This document shows, piece after piece, positions 18,107 to 26,536 of a DNA stretch of 64,000 bases; the first letter of the stretch is position 1; every line of letters starts with the position of its first letter. The notes beneath the pieces are model-generated. The model saw only the letters and a program-made list of their open reading frames with translations. It was not told the DNA's origin and searched no databases. The stretch is from Candidatus Zhuqueibacterota bacterium (lineage in GTDB: Bacteria; Zhuqueibacterota; Zhuqueibacteria; Zhuqueibacterales; Geothermadaptataceae). The stretch is taken from contig JAUZRQ010000002.1 of assembly GCA_030950365.1 (NCBI GenBank), positions 124,001-188,000 on the forward strand, given 5' to 3'. Both the position numbers and the translations under genes were made by a program.

Positions 18107-20722
18107 ATGCGCAAATTGTATTTCGCATTTCTACTGTTCGCCGGCATGGTTGTCTGGGGGATACGTCATATCGACCGGCCGGCGCCGATCCGATACAACG
18201 GCGCTTACGAAGCCCTGCGTTTCTGGACCGAGGCTCGCGCCTATCCGAACCGGGATATCCCCAATGCCGCCACCTACGCCGCCTATGAATATGACCGCCA
18301 GGTATTCCAGGCGCAAAAACTGGCCAAAATAGCCGCGAAAGATGTCTGGTATGCCATTGGTCCCCACAACCGCGGCGGCCGCACCCTCGCCATTGCGTTC
18401 AATCCGCAAAATCCCAATACGGTGTATGCCGGCTCGGCCAGCGGCGGACTCTGGCGCAGCTATACCAGCGGGCGCGGGGCGCAGGCCTGGGAGCGCATCG
18501 CCACCGGTTACCCCGTGCTCGGCGTCAGCTCCATTGCCATCACCCCTGATGATAGCAATACGATCTTCATTGGCACGGGCGAGGTGTACAATATTGAAGA
18601 CGCTCGGCCGGGACAGGTGCGCCGCGCCACGCGCGGCACCTATGGCATCGGCATCCTGAAATCCACCGATGGCGGTCAGACCTGGCAGAAAAGTCTCGAT
18701 TGGAGCTTCAACCAGCGGCGTGGCGTGTGGGCGGTCAAAATCAATCCGATGAATTCCAACACCGTGTGGGCCGCCACCACCGATGGCATCTATAAAACTA
18801 CCGATGCCGGCCAGACCTGGAACCGGGTGCTGGATGTCCCCATGGGTATGGACCTGGTGGTTCACGCTGTGGACACCAACATTGTGGTGGCAAGCTGCGG
18901 CAATTTTCAGAGTCCGGGCTATGGCATTTATCGCACCACCGACGGCGGCGCCACCTGGAGTAAAATCGAAGCCGGGCTGCCCACGGTGTACCGCGGCAAG
19001 GCCATGCTGGCCGTGTACGCCAACAATCCGGATATCATGATGGCCAGCTTTGGCAACGGCTTCTGGCCGTGGGATGGCCAGAACAAGAGCTGGCTGTGCC
19101 GCTCCGAAGACGCCGGTGAAACCTGGCAGGTGGTATCAACCCTGGATCATTCCCAGTGGCAGGGCTGGTTTGCCCATGACGTTGCTATCAACCCGGTGGA
19201 TTCCAGCGAGGTGATTGCGGTGGGCATTTACGTGTACAAATCCACGCAAGAGGGCGCTAGCCTGGTGAAAAAATCCACCGGGGTCTGGTACACCGGCGTG
19301 ATCCAGCCGGGCGCGCCGGAGGGCCCTCCATCCTATGTTCATGTGGATTTGCACGATGTGGTTTATCATCCCACCAATCCGAACATCATTTATTTCGCCA
19401 CCGATGGCGGCGTGTTTCGAAGCATCAATGGCGGCAATAGTTTTGAAGCCTGTAATGGAGGCTACCAGACCGTGCAGTTTTATAATGGCTTTTCCAGTTC
19501 ACCGCAGGATTCCAATCTGGCCATTGGGGGTTTGCAGGATAACAGCACCGTGATTTACCGTGGCCAGACGGCATGGAGCGTGGGCCACATCGGCGGTGAT
19601 GGCGGCTGGGCGGCCATCGATCCACTCCAAAAGAATATCATGTATGGGAGCTATCAGTTTTTGCGCATCTTCAAGTCCACCAACAGCGGTTTGAAATGGG
19701 ACCCAATTTCTCCACCCGGTGGCGGAAACAATGGCCGGCCGGTTATATTTATTGCTCCCTATGTATTGGCGCCGTCCAATCCGCGAGTGCTCTACGCCGG
19801 TCGGGATATCGTGTACAAATCCAAAAATAGCGGCGCGAGCTGGAGCGCCACCAACGGTGGCAAACCCGTGGATGGCCGGACGCCCACAGGCAATCCTGTA
19901 GTGGCGCTGGCGGTGTCGTATCAAAGTCCTGATGTGGTGTATGCGGCTACTGTCCCTACTGAAAGGCCGCCAGCGGGCGTGTTCCGTAGTCTGGATGGCG
20001 GCGCCACGTGGGCTGACATCACCGGCGACCTGCCCGACCGTTACGTGACGGATTTAGCGGTGGATCCGACCAATGATCAGATCGTTTACGTCACCTTTTC
20101 CGGGTTCGGCACATCGCATGTCTTCAAAACCATCAATAGCGGCCAGAGTTGGCAGGACATCGGCGGCATTCTACCGGACGTGCCCACCCAGGCGGTGATT
20201 GTTGATCCGGATTTTCCGCAGCACATTTACGTGGGCACGGATATTGGCGTGTACGTGTCCACCGATGGCGGCCAGACGTGGCATGCGTTCAACGACGGTC
20301 TGCCCGATCCAGTACTGGTGTTCGACCTCAGCATTTCACCGGCGAACCGCAAGATCCGCCTGGCATCCCACGGCAGTGGCGTGTTTGAGCGCAGCCTGCT
20401 CGAAGGTCCGCTCACGGGCGTGTCTGAAGCGCCGGTGCCGGCAGCGTTTACGCTGGAGCCGAACTATCCCAATCCGTTTAATCCGCGCACCACGCTGGCG
20501 TTTCAACTACATCGCGATGTCCGGGTAAGTCTTGATATTTACAACGCACGTGGCCAGCGGGTGCGCACGCTGCTGACCAATGCCCTGAAGCCGGCTGGCC
20601 TGCATCAGATGGTCTGGGATGGACGGGATGATCTTGGACGCGAGCTGGCCTCGGGGGTGTATGTGTACCGGTTGCGGGTCGGCAAGACCACGCAGGCGCG
20701 GCGGATGCTACTGTTGCGTTGA
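18107..20722 (+). CDS. secreted Asp-box (sortilin/BNR-like) beta-propeller with C-terminal FlgD-like sorting tail
   Basis: 871 residues from ATG 18107 (CAAGGAG upstream). N-terminal signal or anchor segment (about 4-18), then a large propeller with at least ten Asp-box loops of the form S-x-D/N-G/S-G-x-T/S-W, for example STDGGQTW, TTDAGQTW, SEDAGETW, STNSGLKW and TINSGQSW. The last 90 residues carry NYPNPFNPRTT and SGVYVYRLRVG, the FlgD-Ig-like domain that ends many exported FCB proteins. It is therefore probably secreted or surface-attached. Related proteins include the VPS10/glycosyl-hydrolase-like Asp-box families. No catalytic residues are evident, so carbohydrate or protein binding is possible but unproven. 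Confidence 0.85.
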   Translation: MRKLYFAFLLFAGMVVWGIRHIDRPAPIRYNGAYEALRFWTEARAYPNRDIPNAATYAAYEYDRQVFQAQKLAKIAAKDVWYAIGPHNRGGRTLAIAFNPQNPNTVYAGSASGGLWRSYTSGRGAQAWERIATGYPVLGVSSIAITPDDSNTIFIGTGEVYNIEDARPGQVRRATRGTYGIGILKSTDGGQTWQKSLDWSFNQRRGVWAVKINPMNSNTVWAATTDGIYKTTDAGQTWNRVLDVPMGMDLVVHAVDTNIVVASCGNFQSPGYGIYRTTDGGATWSKIEAGLPTVYRGKAMLAVYANNPDIMMASFGNGFWPWDGQNKSWLCRSEDAGETWQVVSTLDHSQWQGWFAHDVAINPVDSSEVIAVGIYVYKSTQEGASLVKKSTGVWYTGVIQPGAPEGPPSYVHVDLHDVVYHPTNPNIIYFATDGGVFRSINGGNSFEACNGGYQTVQFYNGFSSSPQDSNLAIGGLQDNSTVIYRGQTAWSVGHIGGDGGWAAIDPLQKNIMYGSYQFLRIFKSTNSGLKWDPISPPGGGNNGRPVIFIAPYVLAPSNPRVLYAGRDIVYKSKNSGASWSATNGGKPVDGRTPTGNPVVALAVSYQSPDVVYAATVPTERPPAGVFRSLDGGATWADITGDLPDRYVTDLAVDPTNDQIVYVTFSGFGTSHVFKTINSGQSWQDIGGILPDVPTQAVIVDPDFPQHIYVGTDIGVYVSTDGGQTWHAFNDGLPDPVLVFDLSISPANRKIRLASHGSGVFERSLLEGPLTGVSEAPVPAAFTLEPNYPNPFNPRTTLAFQLHRDVRVSLDIYNARGQRVRTLLTNALKPAGLHQMVWDGRDDLGRELASGVYVYRLRVGKTTQARRMLLLR

Positions 20723-20836
20723 GCGGCGCATCGAACTTGTTTTTTTGCGACAAATGTATTACTTTGCTCATATAAAATTGCGCCCGGGGCATCGCCCCGT
20801 AATCCGAAAAGATGAACATGCATGTGAGGTGGTTCC

Positions 20837-21292
20837 GTGAAATATTCAACCTGGATTTTAATTGCGTTTTTTGCGCTGGGTTGTAATCAAAACGTCGAAC
20901 AGCAGGCAAAGGCATCGCAGCCGCAAACGCTCACAGCGGCTGCAGAAGCCGAAGCAAGCGCCGGCGTGATTGACATCCCCGTTGACCAGGCGCAAGACAT
21001 GATCAAAACGCAAAGCGGCAAGCCGGATTTTATCATCGTTGACGTGCGCACCCCGCGTGAATATGCGGCCGGCCATCTGCCCGGCGCGCAGTTGATGAAT
21101 CTGTTCGATCCCGATTTTCAGCAGAAGCTGCAGCAGCTCGATCGGGATAAAACCTATCTCGTTTATTGCCGTTCCGGCAACCGTAGCGGGCAGGCAATAT
21201 CCATCATGGAAAAGTTGGGCTTCAAAAACGTGTACCACATGTACCAGGGCTTCATGACCTGGGAAGCCAAAGGACTTCCGGTGGAAAAGTAA
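20837..21292 (+). CDS. rhodanese-domain lipoprotein
   Basis: 151 residues. Signal peptide with a lipobox ending FFALGC (Cys about 16), so probably a membrane-anchored periplasmic protein. A single rhodanese domain follows: DVRTPREYAAGHLPGA, then the active-site loop YCRSGNRSG with its persulfide-forming Cys. It transfers sulfane sulfur or acts in a thiol relay. Start is GTG 20837 after GAGGTGG. A clear terminator follows. The next gene is a paralogue with the same order, so the pair arose by tandem duplication. Confidence 0.88.
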   Translation: MKYSTWILIAFFALGCNQNVEQQAKASQPQTLTAAAEAEASAGVIDIPVDQAQDMIKTQSGKPDFIIVDVRTPREYAAGHLPGAQLMNLFDPDFQQKLQQLDRDKTYLVYCRSGNRSGQAISIMEKLGFKNVYHMYQGFMTWEAKGLPVEK

Positions 21293-21310
21293 ACTTATTT
21301 TTGCGTCATA

Positions 21311-21340
21311 AAAGGCCCGGCCATGGCAGCCGGGCTTTTC
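21311..21340 (+). terminator. rho-independent terminator after the rhodanese lipoprotein
   Basis: Stem GCCCGGC (21315-21321) and GCCGGGC (21329-21335), loop CATGGCA, followed by TTTTC and preceded by AAA that extends the stem. A short but strong hairpin 22 bases after the stop. Confidence 0.8.
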
Positions 21341-21525
21341 TGTTTACAGAGAAAACACAATGATAGCGGGTCGAAGATGCAAGTCTTGCATTTTTACCAG
21401 TTCTAACTTGCGAGGTTGCAAATTCAGGCCCCGCTCTGACCGAAACCGCGGCATATTGAATCTAATATGTGAGCGCCCATAAGAAAGTGTTCCAAACATG
21501 GTTAACTATAAAGTGAGGTGACAAC

Positions 21526-21969
21526 GTGGAGATTGTTGTGTTGCTTTTTCTGCTGGGGATTTTTGCGTCCTTGAACCGTTCATCGGCCGCTGGGTCGGGC
21601 CAGACGCCCCAAAACGGGGATCGCGCCGCTGAAGAACCGGCCGGCATTGTGGACGTGAGCGTGGATGAAGCCTATGCGCTCATTCAGGCGCATCAGGACG
21701 ATCCGGATTTCGTGGTGCTGGATTTGCGAACGCCGCCGGAATATGCGGCCGGTCATTTGCCCAGCGCCGAGCTGCTCAATTTTTACGACCCGCGCTTCAT
21801 TCAAGAAATCCAGCAACTGGATCGCAATAAAACCTACCTGTACTATTGCGCCACCGGGAACCGCAGCAGCTCCGTGACTGAAATCATGCAACACCTGGGC
21901 TTCAAAAAAGCTTACCATGTGTATCAGGGGATTACCACCTGGAGCATGCGCGGCCTGCCAATCGAATAA
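21526..21969 (+). CDS. exported rhodanese-domain protein (paralogue of the upstream lipoprotein)
   Basis: 147 residues from GTG 21526 (GTGAGGTG upstream). The N-terminus is a hydrophobic segment without a lipobox Cys, so it is probably cleaved or stays as a membrane anchor. Rhodanese domain with LRTPPEYAAGHLP and active-site loop YYCATGNRSS; Cys is present, while Arg of the CRSG-type loop is replaced (CATG), which may change substrate preference. It aligns end to end with the preceding rhodanese. It has its own hairpin downstream. Confidence 0.85.
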   Translation: MEIVVLLFLLGIFASLNRSSAAGSGQTPQNGDRAAEEPAGIVDVSVDEAYALIQAHQDDPDFVVLDLRTPPEYAAGHLPSAELLNFYDPRFIQEIQQLDRNKTYLYYCATGNRSSSVTEIMQHLGFKKAYHVYQGITTWSMRGLPIE

Positions 21970-22871
21970 ATACAGAAGCTTCCAACGGGCCCGGCGAAAG
22001 CTTTTTCCGCCGGGCCACGCTCTTTGGAAGCACTATTCTTTTGCAATGGCCTGTCATTGATCTTACCGTCACTCTGAAGAATACTCCCCCGATTGGGAGC
22101 ATTCTGATATCGCAACGATTTAAATGCATCAGCAATTTCGAGAGGTAGATTGTCATTTTGATATTGTACGCCATCCCATGAAAGGGGAATGGCTCCAAAT
22201 ACTGGAGTCTCTTTCCGCTGAACAAACAAAGGATGAGATTCCAGCATTTCAGCAGCTCTTTTCCCTTTTGATCGCCGCTGAACCTCGGAAGGACAAATAT
22301 ATGTCCATACCGAATAGTTTCCATCTCACCGTCATAGAAGAGATTAAAAGATGATTAATAGAATGAATCTGATTCATGCTTATTGAGCGATTTTTACCAT
22401 AAGTTTTTCTACCTTTACCAATTAAATCCTTTAAAAAATGAGCAAGCAATCTAAACAGTTCAGCATGGAGCCCATTTCTACAACGAATTAGCCGTTAAGA
22501 CCGAATACAAATCAAACCTGGCAAAGCAATTTAGGCCGCTAACGCAATTTGGCATACCATACCAGTAATTGTCCGAAAAAGGCAACACTATTTTCATGGG
22601 CAAGTGCCGTACAAACAAGCCCTCATCCCATTAAGGTAAAAAGATCTTCCTGTTTCGCCGCCCAGATTGTTGGCTTTATGCAACAATTCCAGTATCCCAC
22701 ATCCGTTTTTGCCTGCAAATGGAGCTTTTACGCCCCCTTTCGCAAGAAAATTCGTGCATTGCTGCATTTTGTTTTTTAGATTCATACCGAAAATCTCTCC
22801 GTGTGAAAGCCCAATTTCGCCGCAATGAGCGAACAGAGCTTGACTGACCATGATCACTTTTTTTGAATTGG
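21970..22871. other. long intergenic region without a convincing gene
   Basis: About 900 bases, more AT-rich than the surroundings. A GC hairpin sits at 21988-22016 just after the rhodanese gene. Short open frames (22124-22354 plus; 22594-22857 minus) show no recognisable domain. The minus-strand frame contains FAGKNGCG, faintly like a degraded P-loop. I read this region as non-coding or decayed. Confidence 0.45.
21988..22016 (+). terminator. possible terminator hairpin after the second rhodanese
   Basis: Perfect 9-bp stem GGCCCGGCG (21988-21996) with CGCCGGGCC (22008-22016) and an 11-base loop. No good U-run follows, so termination is probable rather than certain. Confidence 0.55.
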
Positions 22872-24224
22872 ATGGATATGTTTACAATAAAGCATGTTTC
22901 CAAAAAACGCTGGCTATGGCTGGGGCTGGTGCCCCTGATGGTAAGCTGCGCGGCGCCGCGCATTAAACAGGCGCGGTTTCCCCTTGAGCCGGAGTACAGC
23001 TTCCAAAAACGCGGCGCCTTTCTTATGGTTTATTACTCCGGGCCGGACAGCCTCACTACCCAGCAAACGCGGCCGCTGCGCTACCGCACCGTGGCGGTGG
23101 ATCCGCGCCGGATTTTGCCCGGAAGCGTGCTGTTCATCCCAGAGGCGTACGGCGTGCTTTTGCCTACCGGCGAAATCCATGACGGTTTTTTCCTGGCGCA
23201 GGACGTCCGGCCGTTTGTGCGGTCGGACACGCTGGCCGTTTTTATCGGCGCCGAAGGCCACCGCCGGAACGCCTTCGCCAGAGCGGGCCTCAAGCCGGGC
23301 CAGCCGATCACGGTGTATTCCGTATACGAGCCGTATGACAGTGCGGTGAAGGCGCGGTTTGCCCACCGTTACACCATCGAACGGCGCAAGCCGCTGTTTC
23401 GCATGCTGGCGAAAGAGATTGACCAATTTATCCGGGAAACGAATCAAAAGATCAGGGATATTCGCACCCGGCTGATGGTGTACTCGGAGCGGGGCAAGGG
23501 GACGCCCTACTTGATTTTTCTGTTGGGCGAGGGCCCGGAGGCGAAGTACGATCAGGATCCGCTCATGGATTTCGCGCGTGTGGATTGCATGACCTTCGTG
23601 GAACAGTGCCTGGCCATGGCCATCAGCAATAGCTATGCAGAGATGTTCCGCCGGCTGCAGCGCATCCGCTACCGCGATGGCGTGATCAGCTACAAAACCC
23701 GCAACCATTACACCATTGCCGACTGGCTGCCCAACAACCGCTGGCTACTGAAAGATGCCACCACCAACATTGGCGGGCCGTGGACCCGGCCGATGACCAA
23801 GGTGATCGACCGGCGGGCCTTTTTCCAGGCCAGCGGACTGCCGGAAGACGAGCTGACCGACGTGCCGGGGCCGGACACGCTAACGGTGAGTTACATCCCG
23901 GCAGAGCACCTGCTCAAGATCAAAGACCGACTGCAGGGTGGGGAAATCGTGAGCATCGTTTCCAGCCAGCCCGGCATTTTTTCGGCGCACATGGGGCTGA
24001 TCGTCCGCGACCGGTACGGCAACGTGATTTTTCGGCACGGCTCCAGTGCGCGGCGCAACCGCAAAGTGGTGGATGAGCGGCTGGAAGATGTGGTCGCTTC
24101 GCTGTTGAACTCGAAAAACCGCGTGGGCATGATGTTTATGCGCGTGCGGCCGGAATGGCGCTGGCCAGATAGCCGCACCAATGGGCACAGCCCGGAGCGG
24201 AACGCATCCGAATGCGAAAACTGA
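22872..24224 (+). CDS. lipoprotein: 3D-type barrel fused to a DUF1460 amidase-like domain
   Basis: 450 residues from ATG 22872 (ATG 22878 equally possible). A signal peptide ends in the lipobox LMVSC (Cys26), so the protein is lipid-anchored outside the cytoplasm. Residues about 60-155 resemble the 3D double-psi barrel of MltA-type and SpoIID-neighbour proteins: VAVDPRRILPG, FLAQDV, SDTLAVFIG. Residues about 180-430 match DUF1460, an NlpC/P60-fold N-acetylmuramoyl-L-alanine-amidase-like family: the catalytic segment is RVDCMTFVEQ (Cys239), with His in SAHMGLIV and FRHGSS. The predicted role is peptidoglycan cleavage or recycling. The M1 peptidase gene follows after 17 bases. The fusion is worth checking. 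Confidence 0.8.
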   Translation: MDMFTIKHVSKKRWLWLGLVPLMVSCAAPRIKQARFPLEPEYSFQKRGAFLMVYYSGPDSLTTQQTRPLRYRTVAVDPRRILPGSVLFIPEAYGVLLPTGEIHDGFFLAQDVRPFVRSDTLAVFIGAEGHRRNAFARAGLKPGQPITVYSVYEPYDSAVKARFAHRYTIERRKPLFRMLAKEIDQFIRETNQKIRDIRTRLMVYSERGKGTPYLIFLLGEGPEAKYDQDPLMDFARVDCMTFVEQCLAMAISNSYAEMFRRLQRIRYRDGVISYKTRNHYTIADWLPNNRWLLKDATTNIGGPWTRPMTKVIDRRAFFQASGLPEDELTDVPGPDTLTVSYIPAEHLLKIKDRLQGGEIVSIVSSQPGIFSAHMGLIVRDRYGNVIFRHGSSARRNRKVVDERLEDVVASLLNSKNRVGMMFMRVRPEWRWPDSRTNGHSPERNASECEN

Positions 24225-24241
24225 ATCTCAGGGAGGAAACG

Positions 24242-25855
24242 GTGCCGAAACGAGGAAAGCGCATGGGGTTGTTGGTCGCGGCGTGGCTGCTAATCAGCGC
24301 GGCGATCGGACAGGCACAGGACGAACGCACGCAATGGTTTGATGTGCTGCATTACGATGTTTTCATCACCGTGCCCGACAGCGGCAAGCTGATTTCCGGC
24401 CGGACAGAGATCGTACTGCGGGCGAAGAAGCCGTTCCGGCGGTTTCGGCTGGACCTGGCCAAAATGCAGCCAACTCTGGTGGAGCGAGACGGACGACCGC
24501 TGGAGGCCCGCCAGCGGGACAATCAGCTTGAAATCGTGCTGCGCGAGCGCGCCCAGCCTGACGAGGTGGTGCGCGTGGCTGTGGCTTATTACGGCGAGCC
24601 GGCAGATGGGCTCATCATTCGCAAAAACAAATATCACCGCCGCACCGTGTTTGCCGACAACTGGCCCAACCGGGCGCACTACTGGTTTCCGTGCGTGGAT
24701 CATCCCTCGGACAAGGCCACAGTGACGTTTCGCATCACGGCGCCGCGGCGGTTTCAGGTGGTGGCCAATGGACGGTTTGTGCGCCGCATCGATCATCTTA
24801 ATGGCTGGGCCACCACGATTTATGAGGAGGGCGTGGCCATTCCGACCTACTGCATGGTGTTTGGCGCGGCGGAATTCGATATCATCGCTAATCCCGAAAG
24901 CGGGCGCGTGCCGATCCACTACTGGGTGTTCCCGCAGGATGCTGAAGATGCGATCAAAGAGTTCGATCGCTCGGACGAGATGCTGGCGTATTTCGAGAAC
25001 CGTTTCGGCCCATATGCTTATGAAAAGCTTGCGCTGGTGCAGTCGTCCACGCGCTTTGGCGGGATGGAAAACGCCAGTGCCATCTTTTTTTCCGAGCGCA
25101 GCTTCGGCCGGCCGAACAGCATCGAAGGCACGGTGGCGCATGAAATCGCACACCAGTGGTTCGGGGATGCGGTGACGCCGCTGGACTGGCAGCATCTGTG
25201 GCTGAGCGAGGGCTTCGCCACCTATTTCGGCATGCAGTTTTTTGAATATGCCGATGGTGCGGACCGGTTCCACGAGCGGCTGCTGGAAAGCCGCGAGCGC
25301 TATCTTTCGCGGAAAAAATGGCACAACCGGCCGATCGTGACCCGAGTGCCGGAGGACCTGTTCCAGTTGTTGAATCCCAATAATTATACCCGCGGCGGCT
25401 GGGTACTGCACATGCTACGGGATATGATTGGTGACCGTGCGTTCTGGAAGGGCATCCGCCAGTATGTGGGAACCTATCGCGGCCGCAATGTCCGCACGGA
25501 GGATTTCCGCCAGGTGATGGAAACCGTCAGCGGTCGGCCGCTGGACTGGTTTTTCCGCCAGTGGGTGTATCAGGGCGGGGTGCCCGAGTTGCGTGTGACC
25601 TACGACTGGAAGGAAAAAGACAAAAATTTGCTGGTGCGGATTCAGCAGTTGCAATCCAAACCGATCATGAAATTGCCGGTTGAGCTGGAAATCGTGGATC
25701 GAAAGGTCGTGCGTAAGCGAGTGTGGCTGGCGGAGCGCGAAAAAGTGTACACGTTTTATGTGAGTGAGCGCCCGACACACATCCGTATCGATCCGGAGGT
25801 GAAACTGCTTGCCAAATTTACGGTGGGCAAAGGATCAATTGCCACGGGAAAATGA
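24242..25855 (+). CDS. exported M1 family zinc aminopeptidase
   Basis: 537 residues from GTG 24242, chosen because GGGAGG lies 8 bases upstream; ATG 24212 would add 10 residues and overlap the preceding gene. A signal peptide (about 8-25) points to the periplasm or exterior. Gluzincin motifs are complete: exopeptidase loop GGMENAS near 274, HEIAH at 300-304 and the third zinc ligand Glu323 in LSEGFATYF. It is shorter than the 870-residue PepN and lacks its C-terminal superhelix, like many secreted M1 enzymes. It probably releases N-terminal amino acids from peptides. Adjacent to a cell-wall amidase-like gene. Confidence 0.9.
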   Translation: MPKRGKRMGLLVAAWLLISAAIGQAQDERTQWFDVLHYDVFITVPDSGKLISGRTEIVLRAKKPFRRFRLDLAKMQPTLVERDGRPLEARQRDNQLEIVLRERAQPDEVVRVAVAYYGEPADGLIIRKNKYHRRTVFADNWPNRAHYWFPCVDHPSDKATVTFRITAPRRFQVVANGRFVRRIDHLNGWATTIYEEGVAIPTYCMVFGAAEFDIIANPESGRVPIHYWVFPQDAEDAIKEFDRSDEMLAYFENRFGPYAYEKLALVQSSTRFGGMENASAIFFSERSFGRPNSIEGTVAHEIAHQWFGDAVTPLDWQHLWLSEGFATYFGMQFFEYADGADRFHERLLESRERYLSRKKWHNRPIVTRVPEDLFQLLNPNNYTRGGWVLHMLRDMIGDRAFWKGIRQYVGTYRGRNVRTEDFRQVMETVSGRPLDWFFRQWVYQGGVPELRVTYDWKEKDKNLLVRIQQLQSKPIMKLPVELEIVDRKVVRKRVWLAEREKVYTFYVSERPTHIRIDPEVKLLAKFTVGKGSIATGK

Positions 25856-25926
25856 TGGCATGCAGGAAAGGAATGTGTTTCAAAATGACTTTGCACCAAA
25901 AAATAAATTAGAGGAGAAAAGACGCC

Positions 25927-26388
25927 ATGAGCTTTTTTGCATCTCAGCCCATTTACCTTGAAGATAAAACGCAAGAAATCGATGGGATTACCATATTTTC
26001 GCTTGAGGATTTGCTGGAAAAGAGTCAGGCATCGGAAGCCTTCAAAGAGGCCGTGCGGCGGTTCCGCGAGGGAGAAAAAAGCGACTTGATCCGCTATTCG
26101 TCCGGATCGCCGCCGGTAAAGGTCATGCGGGTGCTCATGAAACTGCTGGAGGTCCATCCGGAGCTGGCCATTGAGCGTGTGATGATCGAAGCGGTTTCTG
26201 GCTGCTCCACCTACCGTGGGCGAATCAAAGTGGAGCCGCAAAACCGCACGTTTGAATTCATTTGGGACTGCGCCTGGCGGGCGCAGCAAAATCAGGTGAA
26301 AAACGCCTGGGGTTTTCTGGATCAGGCGACGGCGGCGCAACGGTTCGGCTACCAATGTTTTCGGTATTTCAAGGAAGTCGCCGAATAA
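25927..26388 (+). CDS. hypothetical protein, 153 aa
   Basis: Not recognised. A real gene is supported by a good ribosome site (TAGAGGAG, 8 bases before ATG 25927), codon use like its neighbours, and a compact amphipathic sequence. No signal peptide and no transmembrane segment, so probably cytosolic. Features: a helical N-half with many charged residues, VSGCSTYRG near 98, and a Trp/aromatic-rich C-half (FEFIWDCAWRAQ, AAQRFGYQCFRYF). It lies 72 bases after the M1 peptidase and 148 bases before the zf-HC2/MGMT gene. Confidence 0.7.
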   Translation: MSFFASQPIYLEDKTQEIDGITIFSLEDLLEKSQASEAFKEAVRRFREGEKSDLIRYSSGSPPVKVMRVLMKLLEVHPELAIERVMIEAVSGCSTYRGRIKVEPQNRTFEFIWDCAWRAQQNQVKNAWGFLDQATAAQRFGYQCFRYFKEVAE

Positions 26389-26536
26389 ACTCGTTGCAAC
26401 CGTTCGGCGCGGAAGGAGGCGGTGGCTCGCCGGCTGTGGGCCACCGGACGCGCTGACTTCGCGAGGGAAGGGCAAGGATGGCCTGCCCTGCGTGTATGCG
26501 TGGCCAGCGGCGCAGAGCCGCTGTAGGAGGGTAGGC

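Noticed and set aside
22594-22857. Minus-strand frame with FAGKNGCG, faintly like a P-loop
   Set aside because: No Lys-Thr/Ser follows to complete a Walker A, and nothing else of an ATPase is present; at best a decayed relic.
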